64,000 nucleotides of DNA from Rattus norvegicus (GCF_036323735.1 NC_086028.1:18554001-18618000), one strand, 5' to 3'. Positions 27,601-42,600 are shown, counted from the first letter of the stretch. Notes: a model not told the origin generated them from the letters alone. A program made the numbers and translations.

Positions 27601-30600
27601 AACTGGATACGCAACGAGGACCCTGCATTCTGCTGCCTACAGGAAACACACCTCAGAGACAAAGACAGACATTACCTCAGAGTGAAAGGCTGGAAAACAA
27701 TTTTCCAAGCAAATGGTCAGAAGAAGCAAGCTGGAGTAGCCATTCTAATATCAAATAAAATCAATTTTCAACTAAAAGTCATCAAAAAAGATAAGGAAGG
27801 ACACTTCATATTCATCAAAGGAAAAATCCATCAAGATGAACTCTCAATCCTAAATGTCTATGCCCCAAATACAAGGGCACCTACATATGTAAAAGAAACC
27901 TTACTAAAGCTCAAAATACACATTGCACCTCACACAATAATAGTGGGAGATTTCAACACCCCACTCTCATCAATGGACAGATCATGGAAACAGAAATTAA
28001 ACAGAGATGTAGACAGACTAAGAGAAGTCATGAGCCAAATGGACTTAACGGATATTTATAGAACATTCTATCCTAAAGCAAAAGGATATACCTTCTTCTC
28101 AGCTCCTCATGGTACTTTCTCCAAAACTGACCATATAATTGGTCAAAAAACGGGCCTCAACAGGTACAGAAAGATAGAAATAATCCCATGCGTGCTATCA
28201 GACCACCACGGCCTAAAACTGGTCTTCAATAACAATCAAGGAAGAATGCCCACATATACTTGGAAATTGAACACTACTCTACTCAATGATAACCTGGTCA
28301 AGGAAGAAATAAAGAAAGAAATTAAAAACTTTTTAGAATTTAATGAAAATAAAGGTACAACATACCCAAACTTATTGGACACAATGAAAGCTGTGCTAAG
28401 AGGAAAACTCATAGCGCTGAGTGCCTGCAGAAAGAAACAGGAAAGAGCATATGTCAGCAGCTTGACAGCACACCTAAAAGCTCTAGAACAAAAAGAAGCA
28501 AATACACCCAGGAGGAGTAGAAGGCAGGAAATAATCAAACTCAGAGCAGAAATCAACCAAGTAGAAACAAAAAGGACCATACAAAGCATCAACAGAACCA
28601 AAAGTTGGTTCTTTGAGAAAATCAACAAGATAGATAAACCCTTAGCCAGACTAACGAGAGGACACAGAGAGTGCGTCCAAATTAACAAAATCAGAAATGA
28701 AAAGGGAGACATAACAACAGATCCAGAGGAAATTCAAAAAATCATCAGATCTTACTATAAAAACCTATATTCAACAAAACTTGAAAACCTTCAGGAAAGG
28801 GAAAATTTCCTAGACAGATACCAGCTACCGAAGTTAAATCAGGAACAGATAAACCAGTTAAACAACCCCATAACTCCTAAGGAAATAGAAGCAGTCATTA
28901 AAGGTCTCCCAACCAAAAAGAGCCCAGGTCCAGACGGGTTTAGTGCAGAATTCTATCAGACCTTCATAGAAGACCTCATACCAATATTATCCAAACTATT
29001 CCACAAAATTGAAACAGATGGATCACTACCGAATACCTTCTACGAAGCCACAATTACTCTTATACCTAAACCACACAAAGACACAACAAAGAAAGAGAAC
29101 TTCAGACCAATTTCCCTTATGAATATCGACACAAAAATACTCAACAAAATTCTGGCAAACCGAATCCAAGAGCACATCAAAACAATCATCCACCATGACC
29201 AAGTAGGCTTCATCCCAGGCATGCAGGAATGGTTTAATATACGGAAAACCATCAACGTGATCCATTATATAAACAAACTGAAAGAACAAAACCACATGAT
29301 CATTTCATTAGACGCTGAAAAAGCATTTGACAAAATTCAACACCCCTTCATGATAAAAGTCCTGGAAAGAATAGGAATTCAAGGCCCATACCTGAACATA
29401 GTAAAAGCCATATACAGCAAACCAGTTGCTAACATTAAACTAAATGGAGAGAAACTTGAAGCAATCCCACTAAAATCAGGGACTAGACAAGGCTGCCCAC
29501 TCTCTCCCTACTTATTCAATATAGTTCTTGAAGTTCTAGTCAGAGCAATCAGACAACAAAAGGAGGTCAAGGGGATACAGATCGGAAAAGAAGAAGTCAA
29601 AATATCACTATTTGCAGATGATATGATAGTATATTTAAGTGATCCCAAAAGTTCCACCAGAGAACTACTAAAGCTGATAGACAACTTCAGCAAAGTGGCT
29701 GGGTATAAAATTAACTCAAATAAATCAGTTGCCTTCCTCTATACAAAAGAGAAACAAGCCGAGAAAGAAATTAGGGAAACGACACCCTTCATAATAGACC
29801 CAAATAATATAAAGTACCTCGGTGTGACTTTAACCAAGCAAGTAAAAGATCTGTACAATAAGACACTGAGGAAAGAAATTGAAGAAGACCTCAGAAGATG
29901 GAAAGATCTCCCATGCTCATGGATTGGCAGGATTAATATAGTAAAAATGGCCATTTTACCAAAAGCAATCTACAGATTCAATGCAATCCCCATCAAAATA
30001 CCAATCCAATTCTTCAAAGAGTTAGACAGAACAATTTGCAAATTCAACTGGAATAACAAAAAACCCAGGATAGCTAAAGCTATCCTCAACAATAAAAGGA
30101 CTTCAGGGGGAATCACTATCCCTGAACTCAAGCAGTATTACAGAGCAATAGTGATAAAAATTGCATGGTATTGGTACAGAGACAGACAGATAGACCAATG
30201 GAATAGAATTGAAGACCCAGAAATGAACCCACACACCTATGGTCACTTGATTTTTGACAAAGGAGCCAAAACCATCAAATGGAAAAAAGATAGCATTTTC
30301 AGCAAATGGTGCTGGTTCAACTGGAGGTCAACATGTAGAAGAATGCAGATTGATCCATGCTTATCACCCTGTACAAAGCTTAAGTCCAAGTGGATCAAGG
30401 ACCTCCACATCAAACCAGACACACTCAAACTAATAGAAGAAAAACTAGGGAAGCATCTGGAACACATGGGCACTGGAAAAAATTTCCTAAACAAAACACC
30501 AATGGCTTACGCTCTAAGATCAAGAATCGACAAATGGGATCTCATAAAACTGCAAAGCTTCTGTAAGGCAAAGGACACTGTGGTTAGGACAAAACGGCAA

Positions 30601-33600
30601 CCAACAGATTGGGAAAAGATCTTTACCAATCCTACAACAGATAGAGGCCTTATATCCAAAATATACAAAGAACTCAAGAAGTTAGACCGCAGGGAAACAA
30701 ATAACCCTATTAAAAAATGGGGTTCAGAGCTAAACAAAGAATTCACAGCTGAGGAATGCCGAATGGCTGAGAAACACCTAAAGAAATGTTTAACATCTTT
30801 AGTCATAAGTAAGGGAAATGCAAATCAAAACAACCCTGAGATTTCACCTCACACCAGTGAGAATGGCTATGATCAAAAACTCTGGGGACAACAGATGCTG
30901 GCGAGGATGTGGAGAAAGAGGAACACTCCTCCATTGTTGGTGGGATTGCAAACTGGTACAACCATTCTGGAAATCAGTCTGGAGGTTCCTCAGAAAATTG
31001 GACATTGAACTGCCTGAGGATCCAGCTATACCTCTCTTGGGCATATACCCAAAAGATGCCCCAACATATAAAAAAGACACGTGCTCCACTATGTTCATTG
31101 CAGCCTTATTTATAATAGCCAGAATCTGGAAAGAACCCAGATGCCCTTCAACAGAGGAATGGATACAGAAAATGTGGTACATCTACACAATGGAATATTA
31201 CTCAGCTATCAAAAACAACGACTTTATGAAATTCGTAGGAAAATGGTTGGAACTGGAAAACATCATCCTGAGTGAGCTAACCCAATCACAGAAAGACATA
31301 CATGGTATGCACTCATTGATAAGTGGCTATTAGCCCAAATGCTTGAATTACCCTAGATGCCTAGAACAAATGAAACTCAAGACGGATGATCAAAATGTGA
31401 ATGCTTCACTCCTTCTTTAAAAGGGGAACAAGAATACCCTTGGCAGGGAAGAGAGAGGCAAAGATTAAAACAGAGACTGAAGGAACACCCATTCAGAGCC
31501 TGCCCCACATGTGGCCCATACATATACAGCAACCCAATTAGACAAGATGGATGAAGCAAAGAAGTGCAGACCGACAGGAGCCGGATGTAGATCGCTCCTG
31601 AGAGACACAGCCAGAATACAGCAAATACAGAGGCGAATGCCAGCAGCAAACCACTGAACTGAGAATAGGACCCCCATTGAAGGAATCAGAAAAATGACTG
31701 GAAGAGCTTGAAGGGGCTCGAGACCCCATATGTACAACAATGCCAAGCAACCAGAGCTTCCAGGGACTAAGCCACTACCTAAAGACTATACATGGACTGA
31801 CCCTGGACTCTGACCCCATAGGTAGCAATGAATATCCTAGTAAGAGCACCAGTGGAAGGGGAAGCCCTGGGTCCTGCTAAGACTGAACCCCCAGTGAACT
31901 AGACTGGTGGGGGGAGGGCGGCAATGGGGGGAGGGTCGGGAGGGGAACACCCATAAGGAAGGGGAGGGGGGAGGGGGATGTTTGCCCGGAAACCGGGAAA
32001 GGGAATAACACTCGAAATGTATATAAGAAATACTCAAGTTAATAAAAAAAAAAAAAGAAAAAAGAATTTTGAATTCATTTTTTAAAGGACAAGTTTTGGT
32101 ACATGGAGTCAAGGAGAAAATGCATACCTACCTTAGAAATGCGCATCATGGTATACAGAGTTTCCCAGCATTTACAACACATAATAAACTAAGCTTCAAA
32201 ATAACATTTAATTTAGTACTTTTTCTACAATCTTAAGAATGGGAAAAAACGTTTTTTGTTCTAAAAATTTGCTTGCGGCCTACTATGATAGCTGCATTCA
32301 ATAATTAATAAGTGGCTTAGAAACTAATTTAAATCTCTTGATCTAATATCAGAAAAGATCACTTAGGCTCTTTTAATATCATTGAAGAGTGCACGTGTAT
32401 GGAGTCATTAGGTGCCTTAATGAAGACATCTAGAGTACCCAATGTAGTAAGGTAAATATATGACTGTCAATATGGTATAGTTTCCATGATGTTTCTAATT
32501 AGCTTACAATTTAATTGTAAAACCTCCTTCAATTCATATCTCATGTGCACATTACTAACAAATTACCCTATTACAAAATCATACTGGAAAGCATGGAATT
32601 AAGAAATGCAGCATCAAATTACAATGCAGTAGTCCAAAAGTGTGCCCAGATGTGCTTTGTACATCTCATCTCACAGTTGGTCATTCCTGCTAACTTGTAC
32701 AGAAACTAAGCAACATGATTACTAGGTATAATTAAGTTCCTGTTATCTCAGAAGCACCAGTGATCAACTCTGGGAGCATCGACAATGCATTTTAAATCCT
32801 TATGGTCCTCCTAATTCCTACGTACTAAATCATGGCTACCCTGTGTGCACTCGCTCAATAAAATTGCACAGTGTGGCTCTCTCTGACTAACTGACAGTCT
32901 GAAGACTGTTCTTCTTCCCTCCCTCTCTCCCTCCCTCCCTCCCTTCTTTCTTTCCAATCTCTTTCTTTTCATTTTAAACACCTGGAATTACAGGAGCTTG
33001 TGCTACTGTGTCTAGCTTTTACGTGGGCTCTGAGGATTCACAATGATCATCAGACTTGGCCCAGCAAGCACTTTTACCCTCTAAACCTTCTCTCCAGGCC
33101 AAGAACTCTTAAATTTGACACCAACTTAACCACCTTGCAATTTTGAAATCACACAGATATAAAAATGTCTATCACTAAATGCCCAAATTATTTACAAAGG
33201 AAGCAAGAGGCAAAGGAACCTCAGATAGCCTCCCGGTCTCTCTATTGTCTCAAAGCTAGAATTCCAACATGGAACAGGAGCGGGGCCATCCCTGCAAGTT
33301 TCTGTTCTTTCTTGTTTGCAATCTAAATACCCAAACTGGTGTAAATTAGGTATAAAATGATACGATTTATATCATGCATTAATGGTATTTATATCATATG
33401 CTATGCTCTCGTGATTCACTTGCGAACATTTCTTAGAAAAATGTTCTAGGTGATGTGGTGTGGGATAAAAAGCTGTCAAAAGACTTGCTGGAGTCCCAGT
33501 TACGCCTCACTAGGTCTCTGTAACCTGCTGTAAGCTACTCAACATAAATCACAGCTTTCTCACTTCCTAAGGCTATTTTGAAAATTGAATAATTATGAAA

Positions 33601-36600
33601 ATCATCATAAATATTGCATGTATATGTACAGTACACATATGTTAAATAAAAGCACATTTTAAATTTAGAAACAATGGTTATTTTCATTCTTCAGGTATAG
33701 TATTTTTATTAACTGACAATAAATAACAAAGGATCCAAAGGACAAATAATAAATGGTAAATAAGAGTGTTACCACAGAGAACCAAGCAACGCTAGGCAAC
33801 GCTCTAACACTAAGGTGGTACTAACCCGTGCCTTCTTACCTGGAGGAATTTCTTCACATCAGCAATGATTTCTCTGAAAACAAACTCGTCTTTCTGAACT
33901 TCAAACCACCCCAACTTAGTGAGTTTAGCAATGACTTGAATAAGAGCTTGAATGACGAAGGGAGCCAGCTTAGGTTGGGATGCCACATAATTCAGAATGT
34001 AGTTTCCTATAAAGAAAACATCAGTGACCACTCCAACTTCTGAGAAACGGAATGCAAATCTTGTGAAGGGAGCAATGGCGTGCTCTGTGATAAGCGATCA
34101 AAGTGTGCACGTATTATACAGGAGACTCTCTAAGATTTATTCGGAAAACATGAGCTTTTTCAACTACAGTCTAATAAATCTTGGGTTAATTTAAGTCTAA
34201 TATGAATACCAACTTTTTTATTTGTAGATGTCACATGCAAAAACCTGACAGGCCAATGCAGAAAGCTGCAAGCCAAATGAACCAAGCTATTTAAGTGGCA
34301 CAGAAATATATAAGTAGTACAATATAATATAGCACAGAAAGTGTATGCCTCAGATGCTTACTTGTGTTTCTAAATCACTTAATCTGTACTCTACCAAACA
34401 TTTCCTACAATTCTGCCCTTGATTTCATAATCCTCTTTCTCTCATGAGGCCTGTGCAGCACTGTACAGCAAGTCACTTGTAGAAACACATACATGTTACA
34501 ATGACTAAGTAAGTAAATGCTCATTGTAAGGCTAAAAGACTATAACTATTTTTTTAAAACCTGATCTTAATTAAGTGACATAAAGATATAATAACATACA
34601 ATACTGATAAGCTTGTACACAAAATATTTTTGAAGCATTTAAAGTAATGCTTACAAAAAAAGTTAACAAGGCAAAATCAATTGCAAGTTACCCAACTAAA
34701 AATGCTTCAGTGAAAACACCTTCAAACCTGAGAACACATTAAGAATGGAGTGGTCATCTCTATCTGGGGAGCTTAGGATATACTGTGGGTAGAAACCAAA
34801 GACCAGCAAGTATGCAGAGAGATGTGGAGAGATGGTTCTGGATTTAAAGAATTAGAAGGTGAAGGTGGGGACAATCAGAACCTTTATACACCAGATAGAT
34901 TGCAGGCAGTTGGGAAAGTTTGGAACTTCGCAGAACTTTGCACAAATTTTCCTTATAACTCAGTAACTTCATTCCTAGGGTTCTACACAGAAAAATGGGC
35001 AAAACTGAACCATAAAAAGACTCAGGAGTAAATGTTCCAAGTGTAAATGCTTGCAGTGACAAGAAGTGAAACTCAAATGGTCAACAAGCTCATCAACTAC
35101 GAGTAAACGGATGCTTGAAAGCCATATGTAGGGGCTGGAGAGGTGGCTCAGTGGTTAAGAACACTGACTGCTCACCTAGAAGACATGGGTTCAATTCCCA
35201 GCACCCACATGGCAGCACACAAGTGCCTGTAACTCCTGTTCCAGGGGATATGACACCTTCACACAGACATACATGCAGGCAAAACACCAGTGCGAACAAT
35301 AAAAATAACTAATTTTTTAAAGCCATAGTAATAAAAAGGAAGGCTATACTGACTGACATGCTGAAACACCATTTCGCTTAGGAAAACATGTACAAAACAC
35401 TACATACATATGCTATGATCTCATTTCTGTGAAACATTTACAAAAAAGTCGAGCTATACAAGCAGAAAGCACAGTAGGGGTGGGGGCGAAGAGCCTCTAA
35501 ATGATCCGTCTGTGGTGATAAAAATGTTCTAGAGCCAAACTGTGAGAATGTTCATACAGCCACACATCTACTAAAGCTTTCTACTAAAAGCTTATAACAG
35601 ATTGATTCTGCTATGCTGACATTTTTGCAAGCATTTAACTCAATTTATGATGTAATGTGTATCGTGGCTTAGTAAGTTGAAAAGAAGAAAGAAGGCAAGG
35701 GAGGGGACTGATTTATAAAAGCAAGTAAATCTAAACCACACATCTGTCTGAAGATGAAAAGGATAATAACATCTAGAGAAACCACGGAAGGACACACACC
35801 AAGGCAGAGATAAGTTGGCCTGAGAGGAGGACCTTGTGACACAAGAAACTGGATGGAACTGATGATGATGTAAGGCCACCTAAACAAGGTTGGTTCTTCA
35901 ATGAGGAGCTTAAGAAGAAACTACTAGTTCAGTAGTGTGCTAGGTAATGTATATGACTGATAATGGGCGGGCACTGTTAAATTACACTAGCAATGGTAGA
36001 AATTAAGTGTGGTGAGCACAGAACTGGGCAATGGTGCTTACGCGGGAGGGAGAGGTTACTACAAGTGTGCCATCTCAGAGGGAGGACTGGAGTTGATGTG
36101 AAAATACGAAGTGACTGTTCAGGCATTCTACACATTTCTCATTTTAACTCACATGTCTACTATTATACATGCCCATTGGACATACCATGTCGTGACAAAA
36201 ACTCTATTGGCTGACAGAAACAGGACTTCTTTACTCAAACTAAAAATATCTAAAAGAAAACATCATTTCTTAGGTGAAATTTTCTTATATAATTCTATTT
36301 TCTTTTCTCCCCATATTTCATCCTTGTTTTGTTTTGTTTTTGAGGCTGGCCTTAAACTCAGAGATCCACCTGCCTCTGCCTCCCGAGTGCTGAGACTAAA
36401 GGTGTGCACCACCACTGCCCAGCTCATCACTTTTCTCAAAGAACACAAATGCTTCTCAACTTTTTCTATGTGTGTGAGACAGGATCTCAAGTGTCACAGA
36501 CTGGCCCTGAACTTGCTATGCAGTCAAGGATGACCCTGGAAGTCTGATGATCCTGCCTCTCAAGCCCTGAGATTCCAGCCTTCCACCACATGCCCAGTTT

Positions 36601-39600
36601 GTGCAGTGGGGGTTAAACTTATGTACGCTAGACAGACACTTCACCAACTGAACAACATCCCAGCCTTGCTCAGCTTGTGCTGAAGTAAAACCCTAATAAA
36701 CCATCATCAGGTGACTTTCACTTACTGCACGTGACCACGAGCATCACAGTGTAGCATCACAGTGTAGCATCACAGTGTAGCATAGCACTGCTCACCCTGG
36801 TGGATAGCAGAAAGCTGCAGCTTACTGCCACTGTCCAGTATCACAAGAGTATATTACCTCACATCACCAACATAAGAAAAGATTAAAATTCATATTCTGA
36901 AGTACTGTTTATATAGGATCAAAGTATTATAAAAAATCCAAAGTCAAATCATTATAAATTAATACCCATGTCTCTTACTCTAAAAAAAGTGTTACTATTT
37001 TTAAAATGTAAGTTAAATAAATCATCTGAATGCTTGTAACTATTAAGGAAATCTGTTCAGTAATTACTAAGTACAATGGATAATTTTCCTTGTCAACTTG
37101 ACTGACTTGGAATCACCTCAGACTGATGAAGCACACTTGTGGGTTTGTCTGTGATCCAGGGAGGATCAGCCAAGGGGAAGAACTGCTGAAGTAGCAGCCT
37201 AGGGACTTGAGACCTTAATAGAATAAAATAGGTGGGAGGAGAAGGCCGGATGAGTGCTGCCATTATTCTTCCGCCCACTTCCCATCCACAAAGAAGTAAA
37301 GACCTCTGGTCTGTGCCACAAACCCCAATGCCAATTGTACCCAAGCACATGGGGCCAGACAACCATGGTGTGAACGCTATAAAACCATGAGCCAAATCAC
37401 CCTGTCCTCTTTTGAGTCATCCTCCTGTGTAGTCTGGTCACAGTGACACAACAGGAAATAATAACAGTTGTGGTGGTTTGAATATGCTTGGCCCATGAGA
37501 AGTGGCACTATTAGGAGGTGTGCCCTTGTTGGAGGAAGTATGTCCATGTGTGGGTGGGCTTTAAGAGCGCCTGGCTGCCTGCAAGAGAGAATCTGTCCTT
37601 CTGCTGCCTTTGGATGAAGATGTAGAACTCTCTGTTCCTTCTCCAGCACCATGCCTGTCCGCATACTGCCATACCTCCTCCTAGGATGGTATTGGACTGA
37701 ACCTCTGAAACTGTAAGCCAGCCCCAACTAAATGTTTTCCTTTATAAGAGTTGCCTTGGTCATGGCGTCTCTTCACAGCAGTGGAAACCCTCACTAAGAC
37801 ACTGGTTATCTTCCACCAGACCCAGATGAGTGCACTGGTAATTACTACTGAACATTTAGGGAATATCTGCCAAGAAAAACAAGTAGAGAGAAACCTATTT
37901 AACTTAGTTTAGTCTAAAGTTATCTTCTTTTATTACCTATTTTATTACATATCCAAGAATGAATCCTAGGCAAGCACTCAACCTCTAATTACAATCTGTT
38001 CCCCAAATTATCTTAATATACAAACTGAAAACAGTACAAGAACCAATTGTCTTTCTTGAAAAGAGCTGTAAAAGTTCTCAACATTCCAGCAAGTTGAACT
38101 CAAGAATGTATTGAGAATTAAAGAGCAGGACAAAGAAGGCTTCCTTTCAGATGTGCAGGGCCAGCACCACATAGAAAATCATCAACAGCCTACAGAGTGA
38201 AAACCACAGTACAGTATCAATAGATGGAAGAAAGCATGTAAGAAATGCAACGTTCATTTACAATGAAAGCTCAGTGAACAATGGAGGGGAGCTTTCTCAC
38301 TTGACCTAGAGTACCACCGGAAAGCAGCAACTGCAAATGACAGCACATTTAAAAATTTACATTTAAAAAGTTTCCCAAGTTCAGGAACAAAGCAAGAAGT
38401 GCTCTCTCCATTACTCAGGTTTCATTTAGTTCATGTGCTCCCTCCTCCTACCCCCAAACAGGACCTTCCTTCCAAGGCTGGTCTCAAGCGTGAGACCTCT
38501 GACCTCGGTGTCTCACATACAAGGCACCATGCACGCCTGCTCTGTCCAGAGCAACTTTACTCACAATTTCTTCAAACTTTGGAACCAACTAAAATATTCT
38601 TCACTTAGGTACAATCAGACAATAAAGGGTATTATTCATAACTAAAAAGAAGTGAGATCATTAAGTCCAATCATGAAAAGGCATGGCTTATTACAAATAA
38701 AGAAGGAAATCTGAAAATGCTATATACTCTACAATTCTCCCTAAATGCTACTGCGGAAAGGAAACAGTGAGGGCATTCAAAGATCGGGGTGAGTCAGCAG
38801 AACACAGGATTCTTAGGGGAGTGAAGCTACTTATACACTACTATAACGGCAGACACACGCCGTTGTTTGTTATCCAAATCTAGAGAACATATATACTAAG
38901 CAGAGAGTTACCCATAATGAGGCAGGGAGTATAAGGAAACTCTATAGTTTCTGTTCAATTTTGCTAAGAATCCAAAAGTGTTCTAAAAAAATGTAAATCT
39001 ATTTAAGATATGTCCTAAGTCATGACTCAGGTTTACACTGTTTGAACCAGTTATTTAAAATTAAAAAATGCAAATGCATCTCATTTGCAGTCTTAAGTGT
39101 AGAACTTTCTGCAGACTGAAGGCCAGCAGCCACTATCAGAAAAGGAAGCGAACTACATCCTAGGATAGCGTTGACTTCTGAATTTTGCTCTTAAAGATTT
39201 ATAACACATCAGATATTTTCACTTTTCTAACACAAAAATATAAACTACACTAATTTTGAGTCTGCAGAACAGAATGAGACAATAATCTGTTTCTATTATA
39301 AAAAGTAATCTCCTATACGCATTATTAGGTTTGCTATATGAAACACAAGGTTACAGTTACACATATATATAATGTAAATTGTTCTCAAAACATGTATGTG
39401 CTACTCTACAGTACCAATGTTCTTACTGTGAGCAGGAATCAGCTGTGCGTTTTAAATGCATCCAAACCGATTATGGTATAGCAACCTGAGCAACACAGAG
39501 CTGGCTTCTTTCGGGGCACTCAATTGACCATCAACTAAGAGCACTGGACTCTACACAGATTTAGCAGATTTAAAGAACTCTACTATTTCCAGGGTATGTG

Positions 39601-42600
39601 ATCCTGAGCAAGTCAGAGCCTATCATATCTGGTTTACTCATTTGCAAAATGAGAATAACTCATTAATTTATTTGGAGGATAAAATATAATAGTGAAAATC
39701 AAATACCACATATACAAAATATAATTTATCATTAAATTAACATAATTTTACAATTATAGGGTCTTATCTATTATATCATTATCACTGCATGAATAAGACT
39801 TAACTACCCATCTTAAAATAATAATAAAACTAAATTACAAGCTCAATTATAAGCTCAATAAAAGCTCAGCAAATTTAAAAGAAAATTTTTATTTTTAAAA
39901 TATAATTGGTTTTAAAAAAATTAACGAATCACTTACTGATGTCTATCCTCTGTTCAACAGGTAAAGGATTGATTCGGGTAACAAGTTTTGAAAGACATGT
40001 TGCTGCAAGGAGCTGAGCATAGGATGTCTGTAAAGAACAGTAATAAAAATTACAAAGATAGAATAGTCAGAATATTATACTAAATTTTTCTAAGCAAAAA
40101 CAATTCTACTTCTCCAAAGTAGGAGACTTGTGATGAGTAAAATAGATGTTCCTGAAATGCACCTATGTACATGACAAATGCACACAATCGCTCGTAAAAA
40201 CCGTAGCTGAAGGAGGTGTGCATAGCCATGTCAAAAGCAGCAAGTCAGGGGAAAGGAACATGTGCGGAGAGGCCGGCTAAGACACTGCTAACACGGCCTA
40301 GCAGTCCTGCACAGCTGCTCTCTCCTTCCACCTCCAAATGCCCCAGGCTCCATGCTCCAGAAGCTGTGTCCACAAGAGTTTTGTTTTTAATCAGTATTTA
40401 CATTTCTGTGTTCCCATCCCATTCTTTTGGTTTTCAGCCTTATGATACCTACCCTTCCTACAATTTCCTCTCATATGAAATGCATCATGATCTTGTCAGT
40501 CAAGGAAAATCTCAATCTTCCTCATTAGCCCCCGACTTCTAGACACCTTGCTGAATCTCTTTGGAACTGATCTTTTCTCCATCGAAGTTCCTTTTTAAAG
40601 TTCCGTTTTGTAAGTCTGGCATGTGAGACTTTAACTGCTCTGTCACAGCTTTCTCCTCTTCTGTCAGTAGAATTAGTCAGGTTTGTCTGCTTTTGTAGTT
40701 CTTGTATCATGGCCACTATCTTGTTCAAAATAGCACAAATGCAGCTCTTGGTCTCTTTTTGCTCAACAGAAACTGCCTTAAAGTGTGCACATAAAGCTTG
40801 ATATTAAGACTTCACTGATGATAATTCCTTTAAAATTACAACTGTACTTTTCTCTCCTGTTGAATGTGGGTGATTAGTCCTGACTTCATGTCCCAGCCTA
40901 TACTGAAGGTGATCCAAATCAGAACCAGTTTTCTGGAACATCAGTTCCAGCTTTTCGACCTTTGCCTCCACATTGAATAGCTGACACTCCTCCCTCAAGA
41001 GTTTTTCAATGCCTTCCTGCCATGATTTCTGTGCTCCTTCTGATTTATGTCTGACAGTACACTGTGGCCATCAATTTTCATTTCTGTTTAAAGATTTGTA
41101 TGTTTAACTTGTGTTTATGCATGTGTGCTCTCAAGCTTATGTGCACCACACATGTGCAGTTCTCGCAGAGGCCAGAGGATGCCAGATTCCAGGACTGGAG
41201 CCATAGGCAGTTATGAAGCACCTGATGTGCTGCTCTAGCACCACTCGTCCATCTCTCTAGCCTCACCACCAATCTTCTCGAACTCTATAAATACATGTTC
41301 ATCTTTCAACATTCAGTTCATATATCATCCCATTCCTATAAATTTCTTGCCAAAATGTTTTTTTCTCTAGACTACAAGTTAGGAAAAAAAATCTATGAAA
41401 CAATTTCTAGTTTTGCAGAGCTTGTGAGCTAAAAATGGTATTCATAACTTTAAACAGTTGAAAACAATTTAAAAACAGTATTTTGTTAACATGTAAAAAA
41501 ACAGATACAACGTGAACTCCAGTGTGATGTTCGGTGTGTAAAGCCTTAGTCAGGGTTTACCTGTGGTCCATGGCAGACGTCATATATAATTAAAACCAAC
41601 TCTGTGTGTGCTGAAGTCCAGCTGCTGTCTAAAGTGTCATGGGAACTAAGTCACCATGACACATACTTTCCATTAAACCAATGTGTATCCCCATACCAAA
41701 GGTAAAAGTGGACTTTAAATATCTAACTTAGAAGGCACGTTGGTTTTGTTTTTTTGTTTTTTCTTTTTTCTTTTTTTCGGAGCTGGGGACCGAACCCAGG
41801 GCCTTGCGCTTGCTAGGCAAGCGCTCTACCACTGAGCTAAATCCCCAACCCCAGAAGGCACGTTGTTAAATTAGATGGCAAACCAATACTTTCTCAGTTG
41901 CCTTTTAGGGCAGTAACCTTGTCCTAAAAGAATATTGGGTGAAAAATTAATCTAAGCAGTCATAACAATATTCCCAACTCAAAGAAAGTTGGTAGACTTT
42001 TTGAATTCTGAAACAATCTATGTCAGAACAGCATTTTTAAAAGGAATGAAGTTAAAAAAAAAGTCTACAAACCAAAATCAGTTTACAACTGGCTCATTAG
42101 TTAAGTAAGGGAAGCTGCTTTCAAATGATGAACTAATCACCATTGTTTCCCTACACTTAGAGAAAACAAACTTCCCGGCCTTTCAGAGACAACAAATGCT
42201 CAGAGATGAGGACACTGAACACCAGAAGTCACTTCAAAGGTGAGGCAAAGGTTAGTTTAGCTTTCAATGAATGCTGATGTTACGAACACTTGTTTCTGTG
42301 GTTAATGTTACAGACTCCTGCCATCCACTCATTCTAGAAGTCAGGGGTGAGGGAAGTAATTCAAGAACTGCTGCCTTTTATGAAGAGTCTGTGGAACTGT
42401 AGGCCAGAATATTTTTAAAGGAGCTGAGGAAACGCTAATTAAATATAAACCTTAGGTAGAATCTGCTACACTTGTGGCGACAGTGTATGAAGCAAAAAAG
42501 GGCTTAGCTGGTCAAATTCACAAAGTTTGTAAATAATAATAATAATAATAATAACAACAACAACAACAACAACAACTGAATCATTGTGAAGCTGGAATCA

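Larger units (their letters stand above)
25326..32059 (+). mobile_element. Full-length rat LINE-1 (L1Rn type)
   Basis: Non-LTR retrotransposon of about 6.7 kb with a 5' UTR containing a repeated module, ORF1, ORF2, a G-rich 3' UTR and an A-rich tail. It is flanked by a 12-bp target-site duplication AAAAGAATTTTG (25314-25325 and 32060-32071). It lies in Ranbp17 intron 4, antisense to the gene, which is the orientation usually tolerated in introns. ORF1 is fully open; ORF2 is open for 1,165 codons and then broken by a 4-bp duplication. The intact structure, long ORFs and preserved duplication point to recent insertion. Confidence 0.96.

Noticed and set aside
26599..30806. Minus-strand frames of 60-158 codons across the full-length L1
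   Set aside because: Shadows of ORF1 and ORF2; composition mirrors the A-rich sense strand.
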